In this document: piece after piece, positions 7,213 through 13,489 of the stretch | Position numbering within the stretch: position 1 is the stretch's first letter | How the letters are laid out: the number at the start of each line of letters is the position of its first letter | Source of the DNA: an uncultured Clostridia bacterium | Lineage (GTDB): Bacteria; Bacillota; Clostridia; Lachnospirales; Lachnospiraceae | Length of the DNA stretch: 14,048 nt | Direction: 5' to 3' | Assembly (NCBI GenBank): GCA_945622055.1 | Contig: CALZBV010000046.1 | Coordinates: 1 to 14,048 of the forward strand | The notes under the pieces: model-generated | Seen by the model: the letters and a program-made list of their open reading frames with translations, nothing else | What the model was told of the DNA's origin: nothing | Databases searched by the model: none | Position numbers and translations under genes: made by a program

Positions 7213-9621
7213 CTACTCATAAAAATCATCATAACCGCCGGTCGTCTGTCCCTGCCCCTGCGACTCCCACCAGGCGTCATCATATTCAATCCAGCCGGTT
7301 CCCGGTTGTTGCTCCTGCCCAGCCCCCTGTTCCGTCTCAGACCTTTCTCCGTCTGTATTTTCTCCGGTTTCAGTGCCGGCATTATCCAGCCGCTCCCCTC
7401 CGGCATCCTCCCCTCCGGCAGACTTCCCTCCGGCAGACTTCCCGTTTCCTGTCTCCGGTTCGGCCGTCTGCGCCCACTCCGGCAAATCCACCTGCTCTCC
7501 TGCCTGATTTTCCTCCGAAGAACTCTCCTCCGGTATCGGCACAGGGCGGTCATCCTCATACAGCCGGAATGTCTTTTGCGGTAAATCCGCGTGAAGCTCA
7601 TCCATAAACTTCTGCCAGATATATCCCGGATACGTGTTTCCCGCCAGATTATCCAGCGGACGCGGGTAATCGTAGCCAACCCAGACCGCAGTCGTATAAT
7701 ACGGCGTATAGCCGACAAACCAGCCGTCCTTAATGTCATTCGTTGTTCCGGTTTTGCCGGCGGATACCGAATGACTAAGCTGCAGCTTCACTCCGGTCCC
7801 GTTCGTCATAACCCCCTGCAAAATATTTGTCATCATGAGTGCTGCATTCTTCTCATAAATCCTTGTTTTCGCCCGATATTCTCCCACAATCTCATGGCCC
7901 TGTGCATCCGTAATCTTCACGATACAGGTCGGCTCCACAAATTCTCCCTCATTCGCAAGCGCGCAATATGCACCGGCCATTTCAAGCGTGCATACCCCAT
8001 ATGTCAGCCCACCAAGCGAAGCTGCCGGAACATAATCCGAAGGAACAATATTTCGAAATTTCATCTTCGTAACATACGAAAGCCCAACCTCAGGCGTCAG
8101 CTCCTCAAACAGCTTCCATGCAACCGTATTCTTCGATACCTCTACTGCACGGCGCAGTGTAATCTTTCCGGAATAAACGTAATTTGCGTTTCTCGGTCCT
8201 CCCGGAAACTTCTCATCGACCACAATCGTATCCGGGAAATACCCCCGCTCCAGCCACGGAGTGTAGACAATCAGCGGCTTAATCGAGCTGCCCGGCTGCC
8301 GGAAGCTCTGAAACGCACGGTTCAGGGAATATCCAACCGTTGTTTCACCACGGCCGCCAACAATCGCAACGACCCGCCCTGTTTCATTATCCACACACGT
8401 TGCCGAACCCTGCAGCGCATAAATACCGTTTTTGCTTTTCTCATCAAACTCTGCCAGCTGATTCTGAACGGTCTGAAGCAAAAGCTTCTGCTTTTCCGGG
8501 TCCAGCGAGGTATAAACCCGATACCCTCCGGTATACAGCTTCTGCTGCCAGAAATTATAGCTTTCCGAATAATACCCAAGATACGTATCCTTGGCCCCCT
8601 CCTCTGTGAACTGATAGCAGAACTGAAACCCCCCCTGCTCCATCAGCGCACGAACCGCACAGAACACCGCAAACGTCTCCAGATAATCATCATACGGCTG
8701 CTCCTTTGGACAAAGCACAATCTCCTCCGCGCAGGCCTCCTGATAGTCCTCCTCAGAAAGCATCCCGTCATCCACCATCTGCTTCATAACCGAATCCCGT
8801 CGTTCCAACGTATCCTCAAAATGCAGATACGGGTCATAAAGCGACGGATTATTCGGAATTGCACACAAAAACATCAGCTGGGATAGCGAAAGCTCTGCCA
8901 CCCCCTTGGAAAAATACCCATAGGCCGCAGCCTGAATCCCATAAAACCCGTTCGCAAAATAAATATTATTCAGGTAAAACTCCAGAATTTCCGATTTCTG
9001 ATACCGTTTTTCCAGCTCCAGCGCCAGAAAAATTTCCGTCACCTTGCGCTCATAGGTCTGCTCATTCGTCAAATAAATATTTCGGGCGAGCTGCTGCGTA
9101 ATCGTACTTCCTCCCTGATAAATCGCACCCTTATGCTTTACGAGACTATAGGCTGCACGCAGGTTCGCAAGATAATCTACGCCACTATGCGCATAAAACT
9201 TTTTATCCTCCGTAACAATCATGGCAGTTTTCACACATTCCGGAAGCTGCTCAAAGGAAAGATAATACACATCGCGGTCACTGCGAAGCGTTTTCAGAAC
9301 CGAACCATCCTTCGCATAAATAAAGCCGGTCTGTGCCTGAATAAAATCCTCCCGCCTCGAATCACGCATAATCTCTCTGGCACGGTTTTGCAATGCCATC
9401 ACCTGCTGCCCGTACTTCGCATAAAACACAAATGCCACGGTCGCTGCCGCAAGTGAAAAAAACAGAAGAAAAATTGCCAAAATCCAGAGACCGATGTGAC
9501 GGCGTCTTCTTTTGCGTGGCTTCGGCTTTTTTGCAGGCAGTGGCTCTTCCTTTTGTGGCTCACCCTCATGCTTCTTACGCTCCTTTTCTGCCCGGACAAA
9601 AAAGTCCTCCAGCTCCTCCAT
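7213..9621 (-). CDS. Class A penicillin-binding protein (glycosyltransferase/transpeptidase)
   Basis: This bifunctional peptidoglycan synthase polymerises lipid II and cross-links stem peptides outside the membrane. From the chosen start it has 802 residues. It has a basic cytoplasmic head with KPKPRKRRRR (32-41), one membrane anchor (about 42-68), then a GT51 domain with catalytic TEDKKFY (Glu138), GGSTITQQLARN (170-181) and ERKVTEIFLALELE (191-204). The transpeptidase domain has SSIK (445-448, nucleophile Ser445), SKN (496-498) and KTGTT (623-627). A Gly/Glu/Gln-rich tail (about 695-802) follows, including three 5-residue repeats. ATG at 9621 is preferred: AAGGGA (9636-9631) is 9 nt upstream and the protein then begins with an ordinary short cytoplasmic head. 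An in-frame GTG at 9690 would add 23 residues but lacks a spaced ribosome binding site. Its neighbour downstream is the small membrane protein. Confidence 0.95.
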   Translation of the reverse strand: MEELEDFFVRAEKERKKHEGEPQKEEPLPAKKPKPRKRRRRHIGLWILAIFLLFFSLAAATVAFVFYAKYGQQVMALQNRAREIMRDSRREDFIQAQTGFIYAKDGSVLKTLRSDRDVYYLSFEQLPECVKTAMIVTEDKKFYAHSGVDYLANLRAAYSLVKHKGAIYQGGSTITQQLARNIYLTNEQTYERKVTEIFLALELEKRYQKSEILEFYLNNIYFANGFYGIQAAAYGYFSKGVAELSLSQLMFLCAIPNNPSLYDPYLHFEDTLERRDSVMKQMVDDGMLSEEDYQEACAEEIVLCPKEQPYDDYLETFAVFCAVRALMEQGGFQFCYQFTEEGAKDTYLGYYSESYNFWQQKLYTGGYRVYTSLDPEKQKLLLQTVQNQLAEFDEKSKNGIYALQGSATCVDNETGRVVAIVGGRGETTVGYSLNRAFQSFRQPGSSIKPLIVYTPWLERGYFPDTIVVDEKFPGGPRNANYVYSGKITLRRAVEVSKNTVAWKLFEELTPEVGLSYVTKMKFRNIVPSDYVPAASLGGLTYGVCTLEMAGAYCALANEGEFVEPTCIVKITDAQGHEIVGEYRAKTRIYEKNAALMMTNILQGVMTNGTGVKLQLSHSVSAGKTGTTNDIKDGWFVGYTPYYTTAVWVGYDYPRPLDNLAGNTYPGYIWQKFMDELHADLPQKTFRLYEDDRPVPIPEESSSEENQAGEQVDLPEWAQTAEPETGNGKSAGGKSAGGEDAGGERLDNAGTETGENTDGERSETEQGAGQEQQPGTGWIEYDDAWWESQGQGQTTGGYDDFYE
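7396..7440. repeat. Three 15-bp tandem repeats in the PBP tail
   Basis: The unit CCCTCCGGCAGACTT occurs at 7411-7425 and 7426-7440, with a diverged copy at 7396-7410. On the minus strand they encode consecutive five-residue Gly-Gly-x-x-Ala blocks in the flexible C-terminal tail. Such units readily change number by replication slippage. Confidence 0.85.
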
Positions 9622-9717
9622 GGCCTCACTTCCCTTCCTAAACCTTCCTGCGCAGTTCCCCTGCGAAGACTTTCGCTCCTTTGGTCGCACTCTCCCACAG
9701 CGTCAAAACTCTCATCC

Positions 9718-9748
9718 TTTATATCGGCAGATTTCTCCAAAAAATCAA
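9718..9748 (-). promoter_or_regulatory. Weak promoter candidate for the PBP operon
   Basis: On the minus strand TTGATT (9748-9743) and TATAAA (9723-9718) are 19 nt apart, longer than ideal. Using GATATA shifts the spacing to 17 but weakens the -10. It is the best match upstream of the PBP start, and no better one was seen. Confidence 0.3.
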
Positions 9749-9756
9749 TTGTTTTC

Positions 9757-9782
9757 TTTTCTCAAGCACCTGCTTGAAAAAA
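9757..9782. promoter_or_regulatory. Palindromic operator candidate over the GH51 promoter
   Basis: TCAAGCACCTGCTTGA (9762-9777) is a perfect 7-bp inverted repeat with a CC centre. It extends to TTTT (9757-9760) and AAAA (9779-9782) with one mismatch per side. Its right arm overlaps the -35 box at 9774-9779. No T-run follows on either strand, so a dimeric repressor site fits better than a terminator. It could also act on the divergent PBP operon. Confidence 0.5.
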
Positions 9783-9802
9783 AGAATAAATTATGTTAGA
9801 AT
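9774..9802 (+). promoter_or_regulatory. Candidate promoter of the arabinofuranosidase gene
   Basis: TTGAAA (9774-9779), a 17-nt spacer and TAGAAT (9797-9802), with TGT directly before the -10, form a good extended -10 promoter. The ribosome binding site AAGGAAGG (9821-9828) and ATG at 9839 follow. Confidence 0.65.
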
Positions 9803-9838
9803 CTAAATTAGAAATATTAAAAGGAAGGTGTTACTCTT

Positions 9839-11428
9839 ATGGCAAAACAAGCAAAAATTACCGTGCATCCGTCCTTTTCCATCGGAGAGATTTCCCCACG
9901 GCTTTTCAGTACCTTTTTAGAGCCGATTGGAACCATGGTAAACGGAACGATGTACAACCCAAAGCATCCTACTGCAAATGCGCAGGGCTTCCGCGAGGAC
10001 TTTCTTAATGCACTACGCAATACCGCCATGCCGGCATGCCGTCTGCCGGGTGGCAACTTCGTTTCCTCCTGGCAGTGGAAGGACTCCATCGGACCAAAAT
10101 CCGAACGCAAGGTTCATCTTGACCCTGCCTGGTATCAGTACATCACAAATGAAGTCGGTCACGACGAATATCTGCAGTGGGCAGAGCAGGCAGACACAGA
10201 GCCACTCTACACAGTAAACCTCGGCACCGGCTCCATTCAGGACGCCATGGATATCGTAGAATATACCAACCACGAGGGCGGCACCTACTGGTCTGACCTG
10301 CGTCGCAAATATGGTCACGAAAAGCCATACGGGGTAAAAACGTGGTATCTTGGAAATGAAATGGACGGTCCTTGGCAGATGGGCTCCTGGGACAAGGACC
10401 CTCGTGGCTACGGTGTACGCTGCAATGAGGTCTCCAAGCTCATGAAATGGATTGATCCCTCCATCGAAACCGCCGTCTGTGGCTCCTCTGCATCCTTTAT
10501 GGACCACTATCCGTCCTGGGAAGAAACCGTGCTGGAGCAGTGCTATGAAACCATCCACCACTATCATTCCGCACCTCCGGGAGATACCCGTGCCCTTCTC
10601 GGCGGCTCCCTCTACTACGAGGACTTCATCAATACCGAGGTTGCACTTTGTGATGTGATTGCAGCAAAGCACCGTTCTCCAAAAAAGGTCATGATTTCCT
10701 TCGATGAATACGGCGCAATGGTGCGTCCGTGCAGTCCGCTCCATCCGGGCTATGGTCCGCACAACATGGCAGCAGCGCACTATCGTTTTGATCCAAACCG
10801 CAAGTACATTCTTCACGATCCGGACAACATGCAGGAGCGTCGTTTCCCGGGCGGTGATATGCTCCATGCACTTTCAATGACCTCTATCCAGCTTGCATTC
10901 CTGCGGCATGCGGACCGCGTGAAGATCGGCTGTATGACCGGTGGTCTCGGTGCTCTTTGTGCCTCCGACCACGACCACGTATGGAAATCCGCTTCCCATT
11001 ACGCATTTACACAGCTCATGCAGTACGCGAAGGGAACCTCCATGCAGACCGCCGTTGAGAGTGAAACCTACGATATGCCGGGCTACGCGATTGACGATAC
11101 CTCGCAGTACACCGGCAAGGAAGGCGTACCGTTTATCGATGCAGCTTCCGCATGGGATAAAGAGAGCGAACGTCTCACCGTCTTCGTCATCAACCGCCAC
11201 GAAGACACGGACTATCCGCTTTCCCTTGACATCAGCGGCTTCACCGGCTACACCTTCGAGAAACATCTGGAGCTTTTCTCCGCTGATTTTGATGCTTCCA
11301 ACAGCTTTGAAAATCCGGATGTCATAAAGCCGGCAGAAAGCAAAGAAGCAAGTGCACAGGGCGGCGTACTCTCCACCCGTGTAAAGCCTCTCTCCTGGAA
11401 CGTAATCTGCTTTAAGAAAAACGCTTAA
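9839..11428 (+). CDS. GH51 alpha-L-arabinofuranosidase (intracellular)
   Basis: The enzyme removes terminal alpha-L-arabinofuranosyl units from arabinan or arabinoxylan oligosaccharides, probably after import. Its 529 residues match GH51. The catalytic (beta/alpha)8 barrel shows RLPGGNFVSSWQW (68-80), the acid/base in YLGNEMDGPWQMG (Glu174) and the nucleophile in ISFDEYGAM (Glu290). The C-terminal third (about 400-529) fits the family's beta-sandwich domain. There is no signal peptide, so it acts in the cytosol on short sugars. It stands alone: no arabinose isomerase, kinase, transporter or regulator is present nearby. The palindrome over its -35 box suggests control by a sugar-responsive repressor encoded elsewhere. 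The start is set by AAGGAAGG about 10 nt upstream. No hairpin terminator is visible after it, only AT-rich sequence. The sub-specificity cannot be read from sequence alone. Confidence 0.95.
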   Translation: MAKQAKITVHPSFSIGEISPRLFSTFLEPIGTMVNGTMYNPKHPTANAQGFREDFLNALRNTAMPACRLPGGNFVSSWQWKDSIGPKSERKVHLDPAWYQYITNEVGHDEYLQWAEQADTEPLYTVNLGTGSIQDAMDIVEYTNHEGGTYWSDLRRKYGHEKPYGVKTWYLGNEMDGPWQMGSWDKDPRGYGVRCNEVSKLMKWIDPSIETAVCGSSASFMDHYPSWEETVLEQCYETIHHYHSAPPGDTRALLGGSLYYEDFINTEVALCDVIAAKHRSPKKVMISFDEYGAMVRPCSPLHPGYGPHNMAAAHYRFDPNRKYILHDPDNMQERRFPGGDMLHALSMTSIQLAFLRHADRVKIGCMTGGLGALCASDHDHVWKSASHYAFTQLMQYAKGTSMQTAVESETYDMPGYAIDDTSQYTGKEGVPFIDAASAWDKESERLTVFVINRHEDTDYPLSLDISGFTGYTFEKHLELFSADFDASNSFENPDVIKPAESKEASAQGGVLSTRVKPLSWNVICFKKNA

Positions 11429-11456
11429 AAATTTTCAAAAAAAATGTTTTTTGCTC

Positions 11457-11485
11457 TTGACAATATCGAGTATAGGTGTTATATT
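11457..11485 (+). promoter_or_regulatory. Strong sigma-A promoter of hsp20
   Basis: A perfect TTGACA (11457-11462), a 17-nt spacer and TATATT (11480-11485), with TGT before the -10. Transcription would begin near 11492, leaving a leader of about 85 nt. No complete CIRCE or CtsR operator was found around it. Confidence 0.8.
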
Positions 11486-11491
11486 ACAGAT

Positions 11492-11576
11492 AGAACAAAG
11501 GAAGAGAAATAATTCCCCTCCCTGGTTCCGAAAAACATGTTGGCACTCATTGTCGAATAAAAAGGAGGAATGACTT
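11492..11576 (+). other. Long hsp20 leader with a possible Shine-Dalgarno-pairing segment
   Basis: The leader carries CCTCC (11517-11521), which is complementary to the GGAGG (11564-11568) of the hsp20 ribosome binding site 8 nt before ATG. Five G-C-rich pairs closing a 42-nt loop could mask the site at low temperature. It also contains one CIRCE-like half-site, TTGGCACTC (11540-11548), without its partner. This is a suggestion from pairing by eye, not a computed fold. Confidence 0.3.
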
Positions 11577-12017
11577 ATGTTGCTGCCTAGTATTTTTGGA
11601 GAAAACCTGTTTGATGAGTGGATGGACTTTTCATTTCCTGATATTGACAAAGCCCTCTACGGAAAGAATGCAAAGAACATGATGAAGACTGATGTAAAGG
11701 AAACCGAGCAGGGTTACGAGGTATTTGTCGACCTTCCGGGCTTCAAGAAAGATGAAGTCTCTGTCCGGTTAGAGAACGGCTACCTTACGATTCAGGCTGC
11801 GAAGGGCCTTGATAAGGAGGAAAAGGATAAGCATGGTAAATACCTCAGAAAAGAGCGCTATGCCGGTGGTATGAGCAGAAGCTTTTATGTCGGAGAACTT
11901 GCAAAAAAGGAAGACATCCATGCAAAATTCGAAGATGGTATCTTAACGCTCTCCCTGCCGAAGGAAGAACCGGAGGTAATTGAGGAGAAGAATCACTATA
12001 TTGCGATTGAAGGCTGA
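11577..12017 (+). CDS. Hsp20/alpha-crystallin small heat-shock protein
   Basis: This is an ATP-independent holdase that forms oligomers and keeps unfolding proteins soluble until DnaK or GroEL can act. The 146-residue length is typical. A short N-terminal arm (1-35) is followed by the alpha-crystallin domain (about 36-129) with VDLPGFKKDEVSV (51-63), LTIQA (70-74) and the family signature FEDGILTLSLPK (118-129). The tail has the I-x-I oligomerisation motif as IAI (142-144). AAAGGAGG (11561-11568) lies 8 nt before the ATG. It is a single-gene unit with its own promoter and terminator. It is unlikely to have any functional link with the upstream GH51 gene. Confidence 0.96.
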   Translation: MLLPSIFGENLFDEWMDFSFPDIDKALYGKNAKNMMKTDVKETEQGYEVFVDLPGFKKDEVSVRLENGYLTIQAAKGLDKEEKDKHGKYLRKERYAGGMSRSFYVGELAKKEDIHAKFEDGILTLSLPKEEPEVIEEKNHYIAIEG

Positions 12018-12041
12018 GTGTACTCCCTTCACTCCCCTATT

Positions 12042-12082
12042 GGCGAGTTGCTGTGCCGGCACAGCAACACGCCTTCTTTGTT
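12042..12082 (+). terminator. Hairpin terminator of hsp20
   Basis: GTTGCTGTGCC (12047-12057) and GGCACAGCAAC (12058-12068) are perfect complements. After an A-A mismatch, GGCG (12042-12045) and CGCC (12070-12073) extend the stem. A short T-rich run (TTCTTTGTT) follows. The remaining sequence to 12181, before the convergent deacetylase stop, shows nothing else. Confidence 0.85.
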
Positions 12083-12181
12083 CCGGGCTCAGTTACTTAC
12101 CAAGGGAAACAACAACCACCCAGATGATTTCAAACGCCCTGTCGCACTCCTCCAAAGCTCCTGCCCTCTCTCATATCCACA

Positions 12182-13390
12182 CTAATTATTGATTCCGTGA
12201 TGTACAATACGGCTGTATTTGGTTAACGGAAGGAACGTATACCCGTTCTCCAATCCCCAGACCAGAATCTCCTCAATCGCTTCCACCGTGTAGCTGTGGA
12301 TATCGTGGCACAACACAACCGCTACCTTCTGCCCCTTAACGCCCTTGATTACATTCTGTGCAACCTCTTTGGAATCCTTTGTTTTTCCGGCGTCCCCACT
12401 GCTGACATTCCAGTCCTGATAGATATACCCTGCTTCCTCTACCAGTCCGGTGAGCGTTGTCATTGCACCCTTCCGGTACTGACGGCTGACCGTGTTGGAG
12501 CTTCCGCCCGGGAACCGAAGCATCGTCGGCATATATCCGGTCTTATCAAAAATATGCTTACGAATCTTGTTTAAATCGTCAAAATAAGCAACATCCGATT
12601 TGTAAATCGAGTAATCGTGGGAATTCGTATGCGCTGCAATCGTATGTCCGGCCTCCAGCTCCTGCTTTGCATACTCCAGTCTGGCGGTATTGCAAAGGAA
12701 AAAGGTTGCCTTTACATTATACTTTTCCAAAATGGAAAGCAGCTTTAACGTGTAATTGGACGGTCCGTCATCAAAGGTCATATAAATAACCTTTCCGGCC
12801 GCCTCGAAGCCTTCGATATCTTCCCGGTTGTATCGCACAAATACGGAACGTTCCTTTGTAACCTTCTCACCGGCGGCATTCTCAACCGAATAGGTAAGCA
12901 CATATCTTCCAACCGTCTGCGTGTCAACACTTCCGCTCATCACAACCGAACCGGACAAATCTCCCTCGTTCGTATCAAATGCCGTAACCCCCGGCTCGAC
13001 CCATTCCTCACAACGGTCAATCTCCACAACCGGATTGCCCGTAAGCATCAGATTCAATCCTGCTGCCGGCGTTGGCGTCGGCGTTGCCGTCGGATACATT
13101 ACCGGCTCACCTTCCTTTGCCGGTACCGGTGTTGGAGTAGGCTCCGGTGTTGGAGTAGACTCCGGTGTCGGTGTTGGTGTAGGCTCCGGTATTGGTTCCG
13201 GTGTTGGTGTTTGCTCCGGCGTCGGCGTCTGTGTCAGGACCGGTGTCTGCGTCGGCTCAGGTGTGGTCTCTGTATTCCCATTAAGCTCCGAAGCTACAGC
13301 CCGGGTCGGCACAGGAGCCTCCTGTGGCTTTCCACAGGCACACAAGCCGCATACACCAAGCATCATCATTCCCCAAAAAAGTCTTCTCAT
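12182..13390 (-). CDS. Polysaccharide deacetylase (NodB/CE4) lipoprotein with Ig-like domain
   Basis: This predicted surface lipoprotein should remove acetyl groups from peptidoglycan or another N-acetylated glycan. The signal peptide ends in a lipobox LCAC, with Cys19 as the lipidated residue. A Thr-Pro-Glu-rich stalk follows (about 43-109). Residues 111-187 fit a DUF5011-like Ig fold (GNPVVEI, the VEPGVTAFD stretch, VGRYVLTYSV). The NodB domain (about 200-392) has the standard CE4 motifs: TFDDGPS (205-211, base Asp207 and metal Asp208), HTNSH (254-258, metal His254 and His258), RFPGG (292-296), DWNVSSGD (326-333) and LCH (360-362). All catalytic residues are present, so it should be active. 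The ATG at 13390 is the only sensible start, because TGA lies three codons upstream in frame. Yet the strong AGGAGG is 21 nt away, with only GAAG close by. Substrate is inferred from the family. Confidence 0.93.
   Translation of the reverse strand: MRRLFWGMMMLGVCGLCACGKPQEAPVPTRAVASELNGNTETTPEPTQTPVLTQTPTPEQTPTPEPIPEPTPTPTPESTPTPEPTPTPVPAKEGEPVMYPTATPTPTPAAGLNLMLTGNPVVEIDRCEEWVEPGVTAFDTNEGDLSGSVVMSGSVDTQTVGRYVLTYSVENAAGEKVTKERSVFVRYNREDIEGFEAAGKVIYMTFDDGPSNYTLKLLSILEKYNVKATFFLCNTARLEYAKQELEAGHTIAAHTNSHDYSIYKSDVAYFDDLNKIRKHIFDKTGYMPTMLRFPGGSSNTVSRQYRKGAMTTLTGLVEEAGYIYQDWNVSSGDAGKTKDSKEVAQNVIKGVKGQKVAVVLCHDIHSYTVEAIEEILVWGLENGYTFLPLTKYSRIVHHGINN
13064..13264. repeat. Low-complexity region coding for the TPTPEP stalk
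   Basis: On the plus strand the sequence is a run of variants of GGTGTTGGTGTAGGCTCC, encoding Thr-Pro, Glu-Pro and Pro-Thr units of the deacetylase stalk on the minus strand. The frames on the plus strand across it are Gly/Val-rich shadows, not genes. Confidence 0.85.
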
Positions 13391-13396
13391 CGTACT

Positions 13397-13417
13397 TCAC
13401 ATAACCGCAGACCTCCT
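13397..13417 (-). promoter_or_regulatory. Shine-Dalgarno followed by a start-stop mini-ORF upstream of the deacetylase
   Basis: AGGAGG (13417-13412) is followed after 9 nt by ATG TGA (13402-13397), a start codon directly followed by a stop. The deacetylase ATG (13390-13388) comes 6 nt after that stop. The best ribosome binding site therefore points at the mini-ORF and not at the gene, which would need re-initiation or use of the weak GAAG. Confidence 0.45.
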
Positions 13418-13468
13418 ACGGTTTCCCTTTCGTAAAAACTTCCGCGTTTTCTAAACAGCGTCAGCTTT

Positions 13469-13474
13469 ATTTTA
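13469..13474 (-). promoter_or_regulatory. Extended -10 promoter candidate of the deacetylase gene
   Basis: On the minus strand TAAAAT (13474-13469) is preceded by TATGC, a TRTG-type extension. No good -35 box is seen 17 nt upstream. Transcription would start near 13462, with a leader of about 70 nt. Confidence 0.45.
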
Positions 13475-13489
13475 GCATACTTTTCCGAT

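Noticed and set aside
8387..8395. An exact DnaA box (TTATCCACA) within the PBP gene
   Set aside because: It is isolated, lies inside conserved coding sequence and has no neighbouring boxes, so chance is the simplest explanation.
7591..8886. A 431-codon plus-strand open frame
   Set aside because: It runs antisense through the conserved catalytic domains of the class A PBP, has an implausible Arg/Ile/Leu-rich composition and no recognisable family.
9622..9690. A 23-residue N-terminal extension of the PBP from a GTG at 9690
   Set aside because: There is no properly spaced Shine-Dalgarno, the extra residues do not resemble a class A PBP head, and the ATG at 9621 has AAGGGA 9 nt upstream.
10013..10867. 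A 284-codon minus-strand open frame
   Set aside because: It is the shadow of the GH51 catalytic domain, with no family resemblance or start signal.
11429..11456. AT-rich A-run and T-run after the GH51 gene as a terminator
   Set aside because: The pairing is A/T only with no G-C stem, so it cannot be called a rho-independent terminator.
11540..11566. Possible CIRCE operator upstream of hsp20
   Set aside because: The left arm TTGGCACTC is one mismatch from the consensus, but the position of the right arm reads TAAAAAGGA and bears no resemblance to GAGTGCTAA.
12921..13454. Plus-strand open frame rich in Gly and Val
   Set aside because: It is the antisense of the TP-rich stalk of the deacetylase; there is no ribosome binding site and the composition only reflects the repeat.
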